A stretch of 64,000 bases of DNA from an uncultured Sutterella sp. (GTDB lineage: Bacteria; Pseudomonadota; Gammaproteobacteria; Burkholderiales; Burkholderiaceae_F), in the NCBI GenBank assembly GCA_900767875.1, contig CAAGAT010000021.1, positions 1 to 64,000 of the forward strand. Reading direction: 5' to 3'. The notes under the pieces were generated by a model. It was not told where the DNA came from and did no database searches. It was given only the letters and a program-made list of their open reading frames with translations. A program made the translations under genes and the position numbers. Shown in pieces: positions 58,199 to 64,000 of this stretch. Within the stretch, counting starts at the first letter, position 1. Each line of letters opens with the position of its first letter.

Positions 58199-58987
58199 TC
58201 AGGCGTTCTTGGGCTCGGACGCGGCCGGCTCCACAGGCTTATCCTCGGCCGCCGCCTCGGCGGGCACCGGTTCGGCCTGGGCCGAGGTTTCGGCGGCCGG
58301 TTCGGCCTCCACCGTTTCGGGTACGGCGTTTTCAACCGGTTCGCCCAAGCGGGCGATCACGGTTTCCACACCGGTGGTCTTTTCGCCGATCGCCACGAGC
58401 ACCTGCGCGCTCAGGGGCAGGTACACGTCCACGCGGGAGCCAAAGCGGATAAAGCCGTAGCGCTCGCCCTTTTTGACCGTGTCGCCCACCATGCGGTAGC
58501 ACAGGATGCGGCGGGCCACGAGGCCGGCGACCTGCACGAAGCACACGAGCTGGCCGTCCTCGGTGACAAGCGTCACGGCGTTGCGCTCGTTTTGTTCGCT
58601 CGCCTTATCCAGAGACGCATTGAGGTACTTGCCGTGGAAGTATTCGATCTTTTCGATGCGGCCGGCCACGGGGGTTTTCTGGCTGTGCACGTTAAAGACG
58701 TTCATGAAGATCGACACGAGCTTGGTGCGCTCGCCCGTGTAGGGGCACACGGCCTCCTCGACCTTGATCACACGACCGTCCACGGGGGCGACCACGGCCT
58801 TTTCGTCGTTGGTCATCTCACGGGCCGGATCGCGGAAGAACTGCGCCACGAAGACGAACAACACCCAGAAGATCGCCGCCACAAAGCCGCCCACGAAAAG
58901 TTGCACGAGCAGCGCGAGCACAAAGGCGATCCCCATGATGGCCCAGCCCTCACGGGCAAAGAACGGATGCGGATAAATGCGTTCCAA
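58199..58987 (-). CDS. psd: Phosphatidylserine decarboxylase (short proenzyme)
   Basis: Membrane-associated, pyruvoyl-dependent decarboxylase (262 aa) that makes phosphatidylethanolamine. The short form starts near the membrane with two hydrophobic stretches (residues 13-55). NVHSQKTPVAGRIEKIEY, RILCYRMVGDTVKKGERYGFI and the self-cleavage site FGSRVD follow, with Ser184 becoming the pyruvoyl group. This gives beta of about 183 and alpha of about 79 residues. The last 45 or so residues are a Pro/Ala/Glu-rich tail (TVEAEPAAETSAQ...), not part of the core enzyme. It is followed 123 bp later by pssA. Confidence 0.94.
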   Translation of the reverse strand: MERIYPHPFFAREGWAIMGIAFVLALLVQLFVGGFVAAIFWVLFVFVAQFFRDPAREMTNDEKAVVAPVDGRVIKVEEAVCPYTGERTKLVSIFMNVFNVHSQKTPVAGRIEKIEYFHGKYLNASLDKASEQNERNAVTLVTEDGQLVCFVQVAGLVARRILCYRMVGDTVKKGERYGFIRFGSRVDVYLPLSAQVLVAIGEKTTGVETVIARLGEPVENAVPETVEAEPAAETSAQAEPVPAEAAAEDKPVEPAASEPKNA

Positions 58988-59024
58988 GATATAAGCTCCT
59001 AAAGAAGGTTCCGGCGCCGAAGAC

Positions 59025-59246
59025 TCAGAAGCGGCGTTCGAGGTGATGACGGATCGTCTCGAGCGCTTCGATCAGACGCGAGTCGTCGGCGTGATTCTTT
59101 TTGACGTATTCCAAAGTCCAAAGCGTCTTTTCCCAGGCACGGCGGTTGGCTTCAAGCTCATTTTTGAGCGCCTGAGAGGCATGCTCCAAATCGGCCGGCT
59201 TGATGTCCAAAAAGTTAACGTCGGTCTCGTCCTGTCGGATGCTCAT
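59025..59246 (-). CDS. Small hypothetical helical protein, 73 aa
   Basis: I do not recognise it. It is a 73-residue, mostly helical, charged protein with no membrane segment or cysteine (DIKPADLEHASQALKNELEANRR; a C-terminal helix ending HHLERRF). ATG 59246 follows GAGGAGTCACGAC, a good ribosome site. It lies between the SlyD-type isomerase and psd on the same strand, 68 bp after the former and 37 bp before the latter. It may be real because of its ribosome site and amphipathic pattern, but no homologue was checked. Confidence 0.6.
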   Translation of the reverse strand: MSIRQDETDVNFLDIKPADLEHASQALKNELEANRRAWEKTLWTLEYVKKNHADDSRLIEALETIRHHLERRF

Positions 59247-59314
59247 GTCGTGACTCCTCGAATGCGGTTTTGCTTGGAATAAACGTCGTTTGCCGAAAAT
59301 TATAGACGGCTCTT

Positions 59315-59839
59315 TTAGTCGGTCTCGTCGTCGATGATTTTGTCGGCAAAGCCCAGAAAGCCCGGCACGACCACATCGTCGGGGGCGCCGCTCTCCTCAT
59401 CGGGCTTGGTCACGGACAAAACCTTGACTTCAAACTTCAGGGCCCAGCCCGCCAGCGGGTGGTTGGCGTCCAAAACGGCCTTGCCCTCGGCCACGTCCGT
59501 GACGCGCCAGTGGCGCCCGTCGGGCGTCTCGCCCGGGACCGAGCCGAACACGAGGCCCGGCACAATGAGTTCGGGGTCGCCGAGCGACTCCACGGGCACG
59601 AGGCGAATGGCCTCGGGGTCGAATTCACCGAAACTATCTTCGGTTTCGAGCTGAATCGTGACCGTATCGCCCACCTTCTTGCCCTCAAGGGCCTGTTCGA
59701 GCTTGGGGAAGATGTCGCCGTGGCCGTGCCAGTAGGTCACGCCTTCGGGTTCGGTCTCCTCCAAAAGATGCTTTTGCAGATCGAACATGCGCACGTGGAT
59801 GCCCACGATGCAGTCCTTTCCAATCACCATTTTTTCCAT
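59315..59839 (-). CDS. SlyD-type FKBP peptidyl-prolyl isomerase
   Basis: FKBP-type isomerase and chaperone (174 aa), with an FKBP half and an inserted-flap domain typical of SlyD. Visible are LLEETEPEGVTYWHGHGDIFPKLEQALEGKKVGD (residues 25-58), PEDSFGEFDPE-type flap sequence near 70, and VLDANHPLAGWALKFEVKVL near 122-140, the FKBP core end. Unlike E. coli SlyD, the tail has no His-rich metal-binding region but is acidic (DKIIDDETD). ATG 59839; the frame starts 18 bp after DUF805. Confidence 0.88.
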   Translation of the reverse strand: MEKMVIGKDCIVGIHVRMFDLQKHLLEETEPEGVTYWHGHGDIFPKLEQALEGKKVGDTVTIQLETEDSFGEFDPEAIRLVPVESLGDPELIVPGLVFGSVPGETPDGRHWRVTDVAEGKAVLDANHPLAGWALKFEVKVLSVTKPDEESGAPDDVVVPGFLGFADKIIDDETD

Positions 59840-59857
59840 TCCTTGTTGGCGGCGCGT

Positions 59858-60256
59858 TTAGGCGGCCGCTAGGGCGCGTTTGTCGCCGTAGGGGTCGGGC
59901 CCGTAGCGGTTGTCGTGCTCTTCACCCGTCAGACACCCAAGAATGAGCCAAAAGACCGTGCCCAGGCCGGGCAGCAGAAGAATGCCGAGCACCCAGGCCC
60001 CACTGCGGCCGACATCGTGAAGACGCCGTACCGAGATCGTGATCGAGATGAGCACGAGCCAGATCTGAAAGAGCAGCACGGCCCACGTGACCATATCCCA
60101 CGTGATTTCGGTCATCGTGGTCATGTAAAGGACCGAATAGAGCCACCCCACGGTCCAGCCGATGACCGAACACAGCAGGGCAGAAATCCAAAACACGCGG
60201 CGGGGCACTCTCCCCTTCAGGCTCACGCTCAAGGCGTCCGAAATCACAGAACTCAT
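59858..60256 (-). CDS. DUF805 family membrane protein
   Basis: A 132-residue integral membrane protein of the DUF805 (YhaH-like) family, function unknown. It keeps the family pattern: a short N terminus with GRVPRRVFWISALL, four helices, and the signature SVRRLHDVGRSGAWVLGILLLPGLGTVFWLIL near residue 75-110 with a hydrophilic tail (NRYGPDPYG). The start at 60256 is inferred; an in-frame Met at 60292 adds a non-family stretch. An unusual GCCCCC-GGC-GGGGGC hairpin lies upstream at 60326-60340. Confidence 0.85.
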   Translation of the reverse strand: MSSVISDALSVSLKGRVPRRVFWISALLCSVIGWTVGWLYSVLYMTTMTEITWDMVTWAVLLFQIWLVLISITISVRRLHDVGRSGAWVLGILLLPGLGTVFWLILGCLTGEEHDNRYGPDPYGDKRALAAA

Positions 60257-60373
60257 GTCGGGCCCCCACCCTTTTGAAAAGAAGCGGGACAAACGCCATT
60301 GACGCCGCCCCGCCCGTTGCCGGCCGCCCCCGGCGGGGGCGAACCTATCGTTGATGTACCCCCCCCGAATCCT

Positions 60374-61531
60374 TTAGCGGGTCTGCTCTCCGATGAGCGT
60401 GAGGATTCGCGGCGCCACGCCGGTCGTGTCGGCGCGGCCGTCTTCGCCCAGAACCGTCACGCGGGTCTTGTCACCCTCTTCGGAGAGGCGGATGCGGTAG
60501 GGCACCGGATCGACGGCCTTGGCCTTGGAGAAGAGGTTCGTGAAGAACCCCTGGTTCTGCTTTTGCTTCTGCTCGTAGTCCGGGTCCAGATAGTTGATCA
60601 TAAAGAGACCCTGGCTGCGATCGCGGTCGGTCACTTCAAAGCCGCCGCGGTCAAGCGCCACACCCACACGGCGCCAGGCGCGGTCAAAGGGCTCGTCGAT
60701 GAGAACCGCGGCGGGCTTGCCGCCGGCACCTTCAACGATGTGGCTCACGGGCGCGTACTTGATCGCTTCCATGGCGTCGATCGCCTTTTGTTCCTGAGGC
60801 TTGGCCGCCGGGTTGAGCTCGGTCTCGAGCATCTGCGCCAGGCGCGTGAGCATCACGGCTTCAAGTTCGGGATCGTTGGGACCGGGTTGCCAGATCGTGG
60901 ACTCTTCCTGCGGTCCCTTGAGCACTTCGACCATCTGGCGGTGCGTGATGAAGATGTTGGTCGTGCCGTCGTCGGCGCGCTCCATGCGGGCGCGGTACTG
61001 ATCGCGAGTGCCCGTGTCGTAGACGACGTCAAGGACCTTGCCGATCGTGGCGCGGATGATGTCCTTGGGAAGGTTGGCCTTGTTTTCGGCCCATTCGGTC
61101 TGGATGATGCCGGTGCGGGCATCCTGCGACTTGACGGCCAGGCCCACGCTCGCCCAGAAGTCCTGCAGCAGCGGCCAGACCTTGTCGGGAGAAACGGTGA
61201 CGTGCACATAGCGGAACTGACCGTCGCGCACGACCTTGGCAAATTCGGTCTGCGGCAGCACCTGCGTGGGAGCCTCACCGCGGGCTTCGGCGTCCATGCG
61301 AGCCTTGGCCGCTTCGGCGTTGGCGCTCACGATCTGGGGACGGGCCGGAACCGCAAAACGGTCGTTGTTCGTGACGGTGTTCAGATCCGGCGGCACTTCG
61401 AGCGGAGCGCGGGACGTGGAGGTTTCATACTGCACCTTCTCGTCGCTGAAATTGACCCCAAGCGCATTGCATCCGGTCAGAGCAGCGATCGCCGAGACGA
61501 CGGCGGCGGCTCTCAAAGCACGATTCACCAT
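60374..61531 (-). CDS. bamC: Outer-membrane assembly lipoprotein BamC
   Basis: Lipoprotein of the BAM complex (385 aa) that helps fold outer-membrane beta-barrels. A lipobox LTGC places Cys21 at the start of the mature protein. The N-terminal flexible part (YETSTSRAPLEVPPDLNTVTNN near 35-60) is the BamD-contacting peptide. Two helix-grip domains follow (about 110-230 and 260-370), with KVWPLLQDFWASVGLAVKSQDARTGIIQTEW and FDRAWRRVGVALDRGGFEVTDRDRSQGLF. Downstream of dapA, as in other Burkholderiales, though a terminator sits between. Confidence 0.92.
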   Translation of the reverse strand: MVNRALRAAAVVSAIAALTGCNALGVNFSDEKVQYETSTSRAPLEVPPDLNTVTNNDRFAVPARPQIVSANAEAAKARMDAEARGEAPTQVLPQTEFAKVVRDGQFRYVHVTVSPDKVWPLLQDFWASVGLAVKSQDARTGIIQTEWAENKANLPKDIIRATIGKVLDVVYDTGTRDQYRARMERADDGTTNIFITHRQMVEVLKGPQEESTIWQPGPNDPELEAVMLTRLAQMLETELNPAAKPQEQKAIDAMEAIKYAPVSHIVEGAGGKPAAVLIDEPFDRAWRRVGVALDRGGFEVTDRDRSQGLFMINYLDPDYEQKQKQNQGFFTNLFSKAKAVDPVPYRIRLSEEGDKTRVTVLGEDGRADTTGVAPRILTLIGEQTR

Positions 61532-61672
61532 AAAAACGTTTATTCCTTGGCTTGCGCCCGACCTACGGCCGAGGCGACCTGCGGGCGAAATGACAGATTT
61601 TGTCAGCGCAGTTTAGCAAAGCGCGTCCTCGCGCACAGGCGCAAACACAAATTGATACGTCCGCCGACTTAG

Positions 61673-61706
61673 GGAAAAGCCCGCAATCGCGCACGATTAC
61701 GGGCTT
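61673..61706 (-). terminator. Terminator between dapA and bamC
   Basis: On the minus strand AAGCCCGTAATCG (61706-61694) pairs with CGATTGCGGGCTT (61689-61677) with one mismatch and a 4-nt loop, followed by TTCCC. The 13-bp stem is strong but the T-tract short. Confidence 0.7.
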
Positions 61707-61730
61707 CTCGATGAGGGGCCGGTCCGCTTT

Positions 61731-62624
61731 TTAGAACGGAACGCCGGCTTCGCGCATGGCCTTTTCGACCACGCTCTGGTTGGGCTGCGAGAGCATCGTC
61801 AGCGGCAGGCGGATGCCCGAGCCGATGCGGCCCATGCGGTAAAGGGCCCACTTGGGCGCCACCGGGTTGGGTTCGCAGAAAAGCTTCTGGTGCAGGGGCA
61901 TGAGGCGATCGTTGATCGCGCGGGCCACGGCCACGTTGCCGGCCACGGCCGCCTGCGCCATCTCGTGCATTGCGTGCGGCATGATGTTGGCCGTCACGGA
62001 AATGACGCCCGAGCCGCCCACGAGCATCAGAGCCAGAGCCGAGTCGTCGTTGCCCGAATAGACGGCAAATTCCTTGTCGCCCACCACGCCGGGCAGACGG
62101 CGCAACAGATCGATCGCGCGGGCGATGTCGCCCGTGGCGTCTTTCAGACCCACAATATTGGGAATCTCGGCCAGACGCAGCACCGTGTCGTTTTTCAGGT
62201 CGGCGACCGTGCGGCCCGGCACGTTGTAGAGCCACATGGGCATGTTCACGGCTTCGGCGATCGTCTTGAAGTGCTGATAGAGCCCTTCCTGCGTGGGCTT
62301 GTTGTAGTAGGGCACCACCTGCAGGGAGATGTCCGCGCCCGCGTTCTTGGCGTGTTCCGTGAGTTCAATGGCTTCGGCCGTGGAATTGCCGCCGGTGCCG
62401 GCGATCACGGGCACGCGCCCGGCCACCTTGTTGACCGTGAAGGAAACGACTTCGTTGTGCTCTTCGATGCTGAGCGTGGGCGACTCGCCCGTCGTGCCCA
62501 TCGTGACGATGCCGTCGGTACCGCTGGCGATGTGCCATTCGATCAGGCGCTCGTATGCTTCCCAGTCGACTTCGTTGTCGGCCGTCATCGGCGTGACCAG
62601 AGCCACCAGAGAACCTTGAATCAT
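61731..62624 (-). CDS. dapA: 4-hydroxy-tetrahydrodipicolinate synthase DapA
   Basis: Condenses pyruvate and aspartate semialdehyde, the first committed step to diaminopimelate and lysine (297 aa, class I aldolase barrel). Conserved: MGTTGESPTL (residues 42-51), YNVPGRT (catalytic Tyr near 135), and VGLKDATGD (Schiff-base Lys near 163). GGSGVISVTANIMP near 186 completes the site. ATG 62624. It supplies the dapD/dapC/dapE branch encoded at 45.4-48.6 kb. Feedback-site residues cannot be judged by eye. accD lies upstream 62 bp on the same strand. Confidence 0.97.
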   Translation of the reverse strand: MIQGSLVALVTPMTADNEVDWEAYERLIEWHIASGTDGIVTMGTTGESPTLSIEEHNEVVSFTVNKVAGRVPVIAGTGGNSTAEAIELTEHAKNAGADISLQVVPYYNKPTQEGLYQHFKTIAEAVNMPMWLYNVPGRTVADLKNDTVLRLAEIPNIVGLKDATGDIARAIDLLRRLPGVVGDKEFAVYSGNDDSALALMLVGGSGVISVTANIMPHAMHEMAQAAVAGNVAVARAINDRLMPLHQKLFCEPNPVAPKWALYRMGRIGSGIRLPLTMLSQPNQSVVEKAMREAGVPF

Positions 62625-62686
62625 GCTGATACTCCCTGTGCTTGATTGTGGATTCGAAGTTTTATTTTAGGTGCTTTTGTCCGCTC

Positions 62687-63565
62687 TCAGACCGAGGGGG
62701 TGGGCTGATTGGACAAAAGGGCAATGAGTTCGGAGACGACCTGACGCATATCGCGGCGATCGACGATCATGTCGATGGCGCCTTTTTCCAGGAGCATCTG
62801 CGAGCGCTGGAAGCCCGCCGGAAGCTTTTCGCGCACAGTCTGCTCGATGACGCGCGGACCGGCAAAGCCGATCAGGGCCTGCGGCTCGGCGATCACCACG
62901 TCGCCCATAAAGGCAAAGGAGGCCGACACGCCGCCCATGGTGGGGTCGGTGAGGATCGACACGTACGGGATGCGGGCCTTTTCCAACAGGGTCACGGCCG
63001 CGTTGGTCTTGGCCATCTGCATGAGCGACAAAAGGCCTTCCTGCATGCGCGCGCCGCCCGTGCTCGTGAAGGTGACGAACGGAATCTTTTCGCGCAGGGC
63101 ACGCTCCACACCGAGGGCGAAACGCTCGCCCACGACGCTGCCCATCGAGCCACCCATAAAGGAAAAGTCAAAGGCGGCGGCCACCAGGGGCCGGCCGCGC
63201 AGCTCGCCGCGCATCACCACCAGGGCGTCCGTTTCGAGCGTGCTCTCGCGCGAGGCCGCCAGGCGATCCGGGTAGCGCTTGGAGTCCACAAAGCCCAGCG
63301 AGTCGACCGGGCGCACGTCCGCCCCGATTTCCTCGTGTACGCCCTTCCAGTCGAGGAAGGCATCGAGGCGCTTGCGGCCGCTCAGACGCATGTGGTGGCC
63401 GCACTTTGGGCACACCTGCAGCGAATCATCGAGCTCTTCTTTATAGAGCACCTGCTCGCACTTGGGGCACTTGATCCAAAGGCCCGCGGGAATGGGACTC
63501 TTTTTGGTTTCCGCATCAGCGGGTTTGGTGGCGATTTTGGGAAGAATGCGGGTGAGCCAGCTCAT
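62687..63565 (-). CDS. accD: Acetyl-CoA carboxylase carboxyltransferase subunit beta
   Basis: Beta subunit of acetyl-CoA carboxylase carboxyltransferase (292 aa), making malonyl-CoA for fatty acids with AccA. The N-terminal zinc ribbon is LWIKCPKCEQVLYKEELDDSLQVCPKCGHHMRLS (two CPKC pairs, from about residue 30, given in parts). The crotonase-like domain has SFMGGSMGSVVGE, TSTGGARMQEGLLSLMQMAKT and DPTMGGVSASFAFMGDV. ATG 63565 is taken because SWLTRILPKI is the family start; the in-frame extension to 63763 is leader with a TATAAT. Length is normal. Confidence 0.96.
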   Translation of the reverse strand: MSWLTRILPKIATKPADAETKKSPIPAGLWIKCPKCEQVLYKEELDDSLQVCPKCGHHMRLSGRKRLDAFLDWKGVHEEIGADVRPVDSLGFVDSKRYPDRLAASRESTLETDALVVMRGELRGRPLVAAAFDFSFMGGSMGSVVGERFALGVERALREKIPFVTFTSTGGARMQEGLLSLMQMAKTNAAVTLLEKARIPYVSILTDPTMGGVSASFAFMGDVVIAEPQALIGFAGPRVIEQTVREKLPAGFQRSQMLLEKGAIDMIVDRRDMRQVVSELIALLSNQPTPSV

Positions 63566-63639
63566 GGTTTCACAAACGAGGTCTGTCGCTCGCACCCTCC
63601 TGTCGAGGCGTTTTTTCTCGGAAGCGGGCACGGCAAAAA

Positions 63640-63691
63640 GGCGGCGCGGGCACACACGGTCCCGCTCCGTCACGAAGTGCGATTGATTATA
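63640..63691 (-). promoter_or_regulatory. accD promoter -10 and leader hairpin with T-tract
   Basis: On the minus strand TATAAT (63691-63686) is a strong -10 without a clear -35. Thirteen bases past the predicted start, GCGGG (63665-63661) pairs with CCCGC (63650-63646) and is followed by GCCGCC and TTTTT. It is terminator-like and lies in the 5' leader, about 80 nt before the coding start. Confidence 0.4.
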
Positions 63692-63752
63692 AGGCAGGAG
63701 CTCTCGGGCGCATCTCAGACAAAGAGCCGAGGCGCACGAGCAAAAAGAGTGC

Positions 63753-63793
63753 AAAAAAGGCACCCGTCCGGCCCTTTTCGCCGTTGGGGTACC
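63753..63793 (-). terminator. Terminator after the Dps-like gene
   Basis: On the minus strand GGTACCC (63793-63787) pairs with GGGTGCC (63765-63759) with one wobble, enclosing an inner CGGC/GCCG hairpin, and is followed by six T. Confidence 0.75.
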
Positions 63794-63833
63794 TTCTCTT
63801 TAGGCCGGGATCAACGCCCGGTGTTGGTCATTC

Positions 63834-64000
63834 TCAGTAACCGCAGCAGCAGGGCTCCTGCGCCTTGTCGGTGCCGCAGCACACGTCCTTTTGCATGGCC
63901 GTCAGGAACCAGACGCGCTTGGCGTAGCCCTCGAGGATCGCATCGAACTGCGCCACGAGCAGGTAATCGCCCATCTTGTCGGCGCCCTCACGAATCTGCT
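63834..64000 (-). CDS. Dps/ferritin-like protein, C-terminal fragment (cut by window edge)
   Basis: The last 55 codons of a helical protein whose 5' part is outside the window. The final helix reads IREGADKMGDYLLVAQFDAI...YAKRVWFLTAM, which resembles the last helix of Dps (DNA-binding ferritin-like protein of starved cells). After it comes a short tail with five cysteines: DVCCGT, then PCCCGY. Such a tail is not typical of Dps. It could be a metal- or redox-sensitive site. The call rests on a single helix, so another helical-bundle protein is possible. A terminator follows 41 bp downstream. Confidence 0.5.
   Translation of the reverse strand, partial: QIREGADKMGDYLLVAQFDAILEGYAKRVWFLTAMQKDVCCGTDKAQEPCCCGY

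Noticed and set aside
1..64000. tRNA, rRNA, CRISPR, prophage or integron signals
   Set aside because: No acceptor-stem/T-loop pattern, no short regularly spaced repeats, no integrase and no phage genes were seen on either strand.
63834..64000. A complete gene at the right edge
   Set aside because: The frame stays open to the last base and has no start inside the window, so only a fragment is reported.

Overview
The window looks like chromosome from a GC-rich betaproteobacterium of the order Burkholderiales, most likely a Sutterellaceae-type gut bacterium (inference). The signs are the gene orders smc-zipA-ligA, rpsP-rimM-trmD-rplS, dapC-dapD-dapE-prmB, accD-dapA-bamC and earP/efp, EF-P with Arg32 beside its rhamnosyltransferase EarP, a membrane pyrophosphatase, a TtrS/TtrR-like sensor pair, and dense GC-rich coding with long antisense shadow frames. 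I saw no rRNA, tRNA, CRISPR array, prophage or plasmid functions.

Layout. 1-1.77 kb: the 5' part of an IS1634/IS4-type insertion sequence on the minus strand, running off the left edge, with its transposase split by a -1 frame change. It sits in a tctA-like tricarboxylate transporter gene whose 3' end survives at 1.77-2.08 kb. 2.2-14.4 kb, plus strand: a long RluA-type pseudouridine synthase, lpxK, a Trm112-like gene, kdsB, adk, hppA, an unknown lipoprotein, folD, an M3 oligopeptidase and a DUF554 membrane protein. 14.5-24.8 kb: glnE (minus) diverges from yhdP (plus), followed by a small SHOCT lipoprotein gene broken by two in-frame stops, then uvrC-pgsA (minus). 24.8-32 kb: earP and efp (plus), uvrD (minus), leuS (plus). 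32.1-35.4 kb, minus: a molybdenum-cofactor operon mobB-moeA-moaD-moaE, continuing into crcB and an LprI-like gene. 35.6-38 kb, minus: rpsP-rimM-trmD-rplS. 38.2-45.2 kb, minus: smc, zipA, ligA. 45.4-51.5 kb, plus: dapC-dapD-dapE-prmB and an ABC-F ATPase. 51.6-56.1 kb, minus: a response regulator/sensor kinase pair and cstA. 56.4-60.3 kb, minus: phospholipid genes psd and pssA with a fumarylacetoacetase-family enzyme, a SlyD-type isomerase, DUF805 and a 73-residue protein. 60.4-64 kb, minus: bamC, dapA, accD and the 3' end of a Dps/ferritin-like gene.

How the genes work together. Much of the window is envelope building: lipid A and KDO (lpxK, kdsB), phospholipids (psd, pssA, pgsA, accD and possibly yhdP), diaminopimelate for peptidoglycan and lysine (dapA, dapC, dapD, dapE), outer-membrane assembly (bamC) and division (zipA). 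Most of the rest is translation and genome maintenance (leuS, efp/earP, rpsP/rplS/rimM/trmD, prmB, uvrC, uvrD, ligA, smc). The molybdenum-cofactor operon and the TtrSR-like pair fit an anaerobe using molybdoenzyme respiration, although no reductase gene lies in the window.

No wholly new multi-gene system is evident. The best leads are a recurring promoter-proximal GC hairpin plus T-tract in leaders of unrelated housekeeping genes, the decaying SHOCT lipoprotein, the IS-disrupted tctA, the TtrSR-like pair next to cstA, and a cysteine-rich tail on the Dps-like protein.
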